Source: Sabellastarte sp. h YS-2021 (Eukaryota > Annelida > Polychaeta > Sabellida > Sabellidae). From it: DNA of 64,000 nt. The translations under genes and the position numbers were made by a program. Position 1 is the first letter of the stretch. Each line of letters begins with the position of its first letter. The stretch lies in NCBI GenBank assembly GCA_964017235.1, contig OZ024936.1:57153028-57217027 (forward strand), given 5' to 3'. This document shows, one piece after another, positions 60,101-64,000 of this stretch. The notes below the pieces were generated by a model. It had not been told where the DNA came from and did not search any database. It saw only the letters and a list, made by a program, of their open reading frames with translations.

Positions 60101-63100
60101 ATCGCTCTATCTCGCACGGTTAAGGAGATAGAAGCAAATTTGTGTTTTGCCATTTTTGGCAAAAATTCGAAAATTCAAAATGGCCGCCATTTTTGGGGAG
60201 GGGAAAATTTTGGGAAAATTGCAAAGATTGCATTCCTTAGATACCCTGTGGGTCGAAAATTTCGACGAAATCGCTCTATCTCGCACGGTTAAGGAGATAG
60301 AAGCAAATTTGTGTTTTGCCATTTTTGGCAAAAATTCGAAAATTCAAAATGGCCGCCATTTTTGGGGAGGGGAAAATTTTTTGAAAATTGCAAATATTAC
60401 ATTCCTTAGATACCCTGTGGGTCGAAAATTTCGACGAAATCGCTCTATCTCGCACGGTTAAGGAGATAGAAGCAAATTTGTGTTTTGCCATTTTTGGCAA
60501 AAATTCGAAAATTCAAAATGGCCGCCATTTTTGGGGAGGGGAAAATATTTTGAAAATTGCAAAGATTGCATTGCTTAGATACCCTGTGGGTCGAAAATTT
60601 TGCCGAAATCGCTCTATCTCGCACGGTTAAGGAGATAGAAGCAAATTAGTGTTTTGCCATTTTTGGCAAAAATTCGAAAATTCAAAATGGCCGCCATTTT
60701 TGGGGAGGGGAAAATTTTTGGAAAATTGCAAAGATTGCATTCCTTAGATCCCCTGTGGGTCGAAAATTTTGCCGAAATCGCTCTATCTCGCACGGTTAAG
60801 GAGATAGAAGCAAATTTGTGTTTTGCCATTTTTGGCAAAAATTCGAAAATTCAAAATGGCCGCCATTTTTGGGGAGGGGAAATTTTTTTGAAAATTGCAA
60901 ATATTACATTCCTTAGATACCCTGTGGGTCGAAAATTTCGACGAAATCGCTCTATCTCGCACGGTTAAGGAGATAGAAGCAAATTTGTGTTTTGCCATTT
61001 TTGGCAAAAATTCGAAAATTCAAAATGGCCGCCATTTTTGGGGAGGGGAAAATTTTTTGAAAATTGCAAAGAGTACACTCCTCAGATACCCTGCGGGTCG
61101 AAAATTTTGCCGAAATCGCTCTATCTCGCACGGTTAAGGAGATAGAAGCAAATTACTCAAAAGTAGTACTGAAAATACACAATGAAGTACCTAAATGGCT
61201 ATTACTCATGTACTGACAAAGCTATCAGTCCCAAATGCAATACCAAGCGAGCTATGGACATAACAATCTTGTATTCAAAATTGTAGTAAAATATCTTTAA
61301 TTATTTTGGCTTAAATGCACGGAAACCAATGGGTACTGAAAATAGCTGTACTTAAGTATTACTCAGTAAGCAAAAGAGGTACAACAGCCAAAAGCAATCC
61401 CAAGCAAGCTACTGACCCAATAAGCCTGCATACCAAATTTGGTGACAATAGCTCTAATACTTTTCCTTTAAATGAGCGGAAACCATGCGTGACGCCGGAC
61501 ATCGGACGCCGGACGCCGGACGCCGGACATCGGACATCGGACATCGGACATCGGACATCGGACGGCGAAAAAAGCAAAAATAATATATCCACCCCCCAGG
61601 GGGGTGGACATAATAAATTTCACAGTAGAGTGATCACACAAGCGTTAATTATTGCAAGAGACTTAAATTACATAGTGTATCTAGTACTTCATATATTACT
61701 CAAAGTGGGTATAACTAGAAGTTGCCATAAGTAGAAGTAAATGGCTGACATTTTGCAACTTCGACTTAGACCAAATCCACTGTACTATAAGGTGGAATTT
61801 GGACAACTTGGTCCCTATATAAACCCAAACCTTTTATATCGGACAAACACAGCACATACACTCTGTTCACTTACACCATAAACTTAGCTTCATTATGCCA
61901 CAAACTCGGCCTTTTAGAGGTACCAGTCTATTATCACCAAAGTAGAATCTTCACCAAATTATCACAAAAATATGTTTACTGATGTTTCACAGATGTTATG
62001 TCACATAGAAATGAATAATGTAAAATATAGTTGTAACTTGTAAGTCCATTTTATTTTTAAAGATAAAGAAGAATACACAGCATACATATATATAATCTAG
62101 CTCTAGATGTTAGACGGGGAGAAGGAGATGTTGTCCCATCAAGAGCTAGTTACCATCTCAACTTCCAGAGAATGGATGTTTATTCCTCTGCTTCTGAATA
62201 CCTTCTGAAGACCAAGGGAGTAGCTATCTGTATTTCTGTAGCTTGGGTGGTGGCAGAGTTCAGATAAGTTTATATAGGTAAGTTAGGGTAAGCTCAAACA
62301 GAAGAGTTAAGGTGATAAGTTGTTTGAAAGATTGTCATTAACATTCAAGATCAAAAGGTAAATGTAAGGTCAGGTCATATTACTTAATCAGTGAGAAATA
62401 AAGAATGAATGTAAGTTACTCTATTAGATAAGGTCAACATAAATAATATAGATAAACAGAATGAAAATCAGAGTGAAACATGAGTTGGTAGTGGACATGG
62501 GTGAGCAGCCAGAGTTAATTAGCACAGCATCTGTGTTGCATTCCAGAGAAGATGGTAGATCCAGATGTTAAAATGCATCCAAGATGAAACTCCTTATCAG
62601 TGTGTAGTGAAGTTCTGCTGAGGCTTGTCCATAGCTATTATTATAATTCTTTGTTTTGAAGCAGTGGATCTGACCAATTGTCATAAAAATACTTGAGATG
62701 AATAGTAAGATTAATTAAAAACTGAACTCTGTTACACTATATAGTCCTCTGGTGCCTTTATCATGAAGGGGTCTATTTAGTATTGGTTGGACCGACTTTG
62801 CAGGGCCAGGGTAGAGGTGAATCTGAAAAGATTGAATGGATCTTTCTAAAATTTACTATGTAAATCCGGACCATGAGAAGAATTCATTCTATGTCAGGAT
62901 AGATTTGGATCATGTCCTGCAAACTCTTCTACACTGGCAGAGGTCTGCACTCTGTGAGTGCTTCCTAGTCACACTTCAAGTACCTTTTCTATGGTCTGTG
63001 TGGTGATTCCTGCTGCTATGGACACGATGAGGTTCTTCTTGCTGACCACCTCGGTCACTTCCTCCAGTATCTCCGGCACAATGTATGGTTTGACTGATAG

Positions 63101-63163
63101 GTACACCACTTCATTGTTCTCTATCACTTCCTTGTTGTTTACAGTTGTTTGAATACCAAGTTC
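50964..63163 (-). CDS. Pyrroline-5-carboxylate reductase, 3' part, spliced (5 exons in window)
   Basis: Complement join 63163-62984, 54983-54872, 54161-54061, 52799-52707, 51158-50964 (681 nt, 226 aa plus stop; all junctions GT-AG, phases agree). The enzyme reduces pyrroline-5-carboxylate to proline with NAD(P)H, usually as a decamer. Residues counted from the first in-window codon: VKPYIVPEIL and SIAAGIT close the Rossmann domain; RVMPNTP at 70-76; TGLSGNGPAY at 122-131 and ALADGGVKMGL at 138-148 in the dimerisation/active-site domain; CSPAGTSAHALHKLE from 183. It ends soon after VEAGTQR, so the C-terminus is short, closer to PYCR3 than PYCR1/2. I therefore give no paralogue symbol. The usual PGG of the signature is PAG here. 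The N-terminal dinucleotide-binding exon(s) are beyond 64000. Confidence 0.9.
51582..52015 (+). repeat. 140-146-bp tandem repeat in last PYCR intron (about 3 units)
   Basis: cctacaacccctaaccaat, then tatagcccggacaagatttt and aggtcaaggtcacta, recur at about 51601, 51741 and 51887. A perfect AGGTCA-A-AGGTCA lies at 51992-52004. Long ORFs here are repeat read-through. Confidence 0.75.
52020..52320. mobile_element. Relic related to the hAT-type MITE at 54260
   Basis: ataatttcttcagatttt, gggtatgtttctgatatttc and ttccattatatgtgttgac are shared with 54600-54680. Ends not defined. Confidence 0.5.
52707..52799 (-). CDS. PYCR exon (ALADGGVKMGL block)
   Basis: Acceptor tgttttcag precedes GGTTTTGT at 52799; donor ATGTTG|gtatgt at 52706. 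Encodes residues 132-162, in phase at both ends. Confidence 0.9.
53684..53835 (-). mobile_element. Second SINE family, tRNA-like head
   Basis: Minus strand starts ggtccttggtggcctagtgag (A-box-like) and has ggtttgactcctac (B-box-like); the tail reads gttgaacaggatgtaaaac. Its body differs from the 31951 family. Confidence 0.5.
54061..54161 (-). CDS. PYCR exon (TGLSGNGPAY block)
   Basis: Acceptor gtttttcag precedes ATATGG at 54161; donor GCTTAT|gtaagt at 54060. Encodes residues 98-131. The family motif usually reads LSGSGPAY; here it is LSGNGPAY. Confidence 0.9.
54260..54755. mobile_element. hAT-type MITE (496 bp) in PYCR intron
   Basis: Ends TTCGGATGGGTCGG and (complement) TAGAGATGGATCGG. Flanks ATTAAAAA (54252-54259) and ATTAAAAG (54756-54763), 7/8. 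The wording aaaccgtaccgattcc relates it to the 22110 family. Confidence 0.65.
54872..54983 (-). CDS. PYCR exon (RVMPNTP block)
   Basis: Acceptor cgtttcag precedes ATGTTACC at 54983; donor GATGCTG|gtaaat at 54871. Encodes residues 61-97 plus one base. RVIRVMPNTPAIVQSAASVF matches the PYCR segment that bridges the nucleotide-binding and helical domains. Confidence 0.9.
54984..55815 (-). other. PYCR intron, 5' side, nothing firmly recognised
   Basis: A tgggtttgaactgaggc word near 55130 could belong to an old SINE. No other structure seen. Confidence 0.4.
55818..56023 (-). mobile_element. 225-bp-family MITE, truncated at one end
   Basis: Body and one TIR (to gatttcttactc) match the family; the other ~20 bp of terminal sequence is missing. 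Confidence 0.75.
56741..56946 (-). mobile_element. 5'-truncated SINE with 14-bp target duplication
   Basis: TGTGTGTATATTCT at 56727-56740 and 56947-56960. Tail atttatttattt and cgtcgctttcaacactgtat at the left; the head stops within cagtggtaacac, lacking the first ~15 nt. Confidence 0.75.
57673..61614 (-). mobile_element. Helentron-like element, GTCCACCCC family, copy 2 (inverted)
   Basis: On the minus strand: hairpin TCCACCCCCC-a-GGGGGGTGGA (61588-61608), gtccgatgtccggcgtcc short repeat (about 61490-61565), ggtttccg-type units, 169-bp array, GGGTGGACATT and hairpin ACACAT-gata-ATGTGT near 57730, ending tttCTAG followed by TT at 57673. Same element as 11817-14658 with a longer, cleaner array. 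Confidence 0.78.
57890..61150 (-). repeat. 169-bp tandem array, highly homogeneous (about 19 units)
   Basis: Constant 169-bp step, with only the first two units (nearest 57890) eroded. Each unit holds aaaatggccgccatttttgg, ctatctcgcacggttaagg and tcgaaaatttcgacgaaatcg. A variant (gcaaattagtg) recurs at 59965 and 60641, 676 bp = 4 x 169 apart, so some units moved as a four-unit block. ORFs on both strands shift frame every unit and are not genes. Confidence 0.92.
61790..62983 (-). other. PYCR intron, nothing recognised
   Basis: Unique-looking intron sequence up to the exon at 62984. No element copy or RNA seen. Confidence 0.4.
62984..63163 (-). CDS. PYCR exon (second half of Rossmann domain)
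   Basis: Acceptor ctgttacag precedes GAACTTGG at 63163; donor GAAAAG|gtactt at 62983. Encodes residues 1-60, including EVVYLSVKPYIVPEIL and VSIAAGIT. It enters and leaves in phase 0. Confidence 0.88.
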
Positions 63164-63234
63164 CTGTAACAGTAAATCATTTAGTACAATTGTCCAACAA
63201 TTTAACTATGCTCTTTTCACAGTGTAGACATATA

Positions 63235-63459
63235 GAGTAAGAAATCTAAAATTCGCCAGGAATCTAAAATTCGCCACCTCTAAAACCTTAGTTAATTTTA
63301 TGAAGAAAATGATGTTTTTGTCCAAAAATTGGTATTTTTCAGTTCAAAAAGCCTTAATTTACTATACAGTCAACAAATCTCACCACAATTCATTTATTTT
63401 ATTAGTATTTTCACATGTGGCGAATTTCAGATATGTGGCGAATTTTAGATTTCTTACTC
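63235..63459 (+). mobile_element. 225-bp TA-flanked MITE, copy near PYCR exon
   Basis: TIR GAGTAAGAAATCTAAAATTC and its complement, TA flanks, exactly 225 bp, only 70 bp upstream (on the minus strand) of the exon at 62984-63163. Confidence 0.88.
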
Positions 63460-63589
63460 TACATGGCTAATATATTCAATAGAATGGAACTAATTAAGAG
63501 TTTTCTATGACATCAGTACTGCTTACACTTATTTGAATATTAAGGTCCATAACAATAATCATTAACCAAAAATTTATGACACTTTATGT

Positions 63590-64000
63590 GGGTGTTCCAC
63601 CACACGACTAAGGCTCCCGATTAAGGGTTTTGGGGGGTCGGTTTGAAATATTTGCTTAGTCCCAGGCTTCCTGTAAGGGTCGGTTGTGGTCGGTTGAGGC
63701 CGTGTGAAAAATCAAACATGTTTGATATTTCACACGGCTACAACCGATTCATATTTCCCGCCTTCAACAAAATGTCCAGTCCCAGGCGTCCTCAGGCCTC
63801 CTCAGACCCAAATTTACACAGTCGTGTGTTGTCCCAGGCCGCCTGCGACCCTTAGTCCCAGACCTCCGTAGCTTAGTCCCAGGCGGCCGGTTGTTAATCC
63901 CAGACTCAAATATGATGCGTATGAATTTCATGCGTCTGAAAGTGAGTCGGTTGCATTAGTCCCCGGAAGCCTCAGACCGTCTGCGGTGTCCTGGGACCCA
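63590..64000. repeat. AGTCCCAGGC-rich foldback element, runs off the window
   Basis: The word (t)AGTCCC(A)GGC/GAC recurs at about 63658, 63778, 63832, 63857, 63874, 63897 and 63957. A 40-bp near-perfect palindrome (gccgtgtgaaa to tttcacacggc) lies at 63699-63738. GC-richer than its surroundings. Its outer end is beyond 64000. Confidence 0.6.

Larger units (their letters stand above)
57359..61782. mobile_element. TA-flanked TIR element containing a Helentron-like element
   Basis: Left CAGTAGATTTGGTGTAAGT and right complement CAGTGGATTTGGTCTAAGT, each next to TA. ataagtagaa/cgacttac words repeat inside. Only about 480 bp belongs to it; the rest is the element at 57673-61614. Confidence 0.65.

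Noticed and set aside
57873-61137. Dozens of overlapping 70-104-codon ORFs on both strands as a protein family
   Set aside because: They follow the 169-bp repeat, change frame each unit (169 is not divisible by three) and exist on both strands; no codon bias or start context.
57890-61150. CRISPR-like array
   Set aside because: Units are contiguous 169-bp repeats without unique spacers, in a eukaryotic intron.

Overview
The window looks like nuclear DNA of an animal with large, transposon-rich introns, most likely a bivalve mollusc (inference). The evidence is two spliced metazoan genes with GT-AG introns, tRNA-derived SINEs, and many non-autonomous elements with tandem-repeat cores, a design known from bivalve 'pearl'/Helentron-like elements. 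Coding sequence is about 2.6 kb, roughly 4% of the window. Everything here was read by eye; no search or alignment was run.

Genes. (1) Plus strand, 474-27898: the 3' part of an RBR-type E3 ubiquitin ligase that I recognise as RNF217-like. Eight in-window exons encode 635 residues: IBR, RING2/Rcat with its catalytic Cys, a membrane segment and a long acidic tail. The first RING lies upstream of the window. (2) Minus strand, 50964-63163: the 3' part of pyrroline-5-carboxylate reductase (PYCR family). Five in-window exons encode 226 residues; the N-terminal NADPH-binding exon(s) lie beyond position 64000. The genes converge and are separated by about 23 kb with no recognisable gene. They show no functional link: one is ubiquitin signalling at a membrane, the other proline synthesis.

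Layout. 1-27.9 kb: RNF217-like exons separated by element-filled introns; the largest, 7564-20211, holds two tandem-array elements. 27.9-51 kb: intergenic or 3'-UTR sequence with a piggyBac-type MITE, 225-bp MITEs, three large Helentron-like elements, hAT-type MITEs, a 5S-like inverted repeat beside a 54/108-bp array, and SINEs. 51-64 kb: PYCR exons; the 8-kb intron 54984-62983 carries a homogeneous 169-bp array of about 19 units inside a Helentron-like element, itself inside a TA-flanked element.

Main novelty. At least four distinct element families, plus two solo or incomplete 5' ends, share one architecture: 5' hairpin, short GC-rich repeat, one or more tandem arrays, a repeat of the 5' inverted-repeat word, a 3' hairpin, and a CTAG or CTTG terminus followed by TT. 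Their array monomers look distantly homologous. Nested insertions give clear target sites and a relative order of events.
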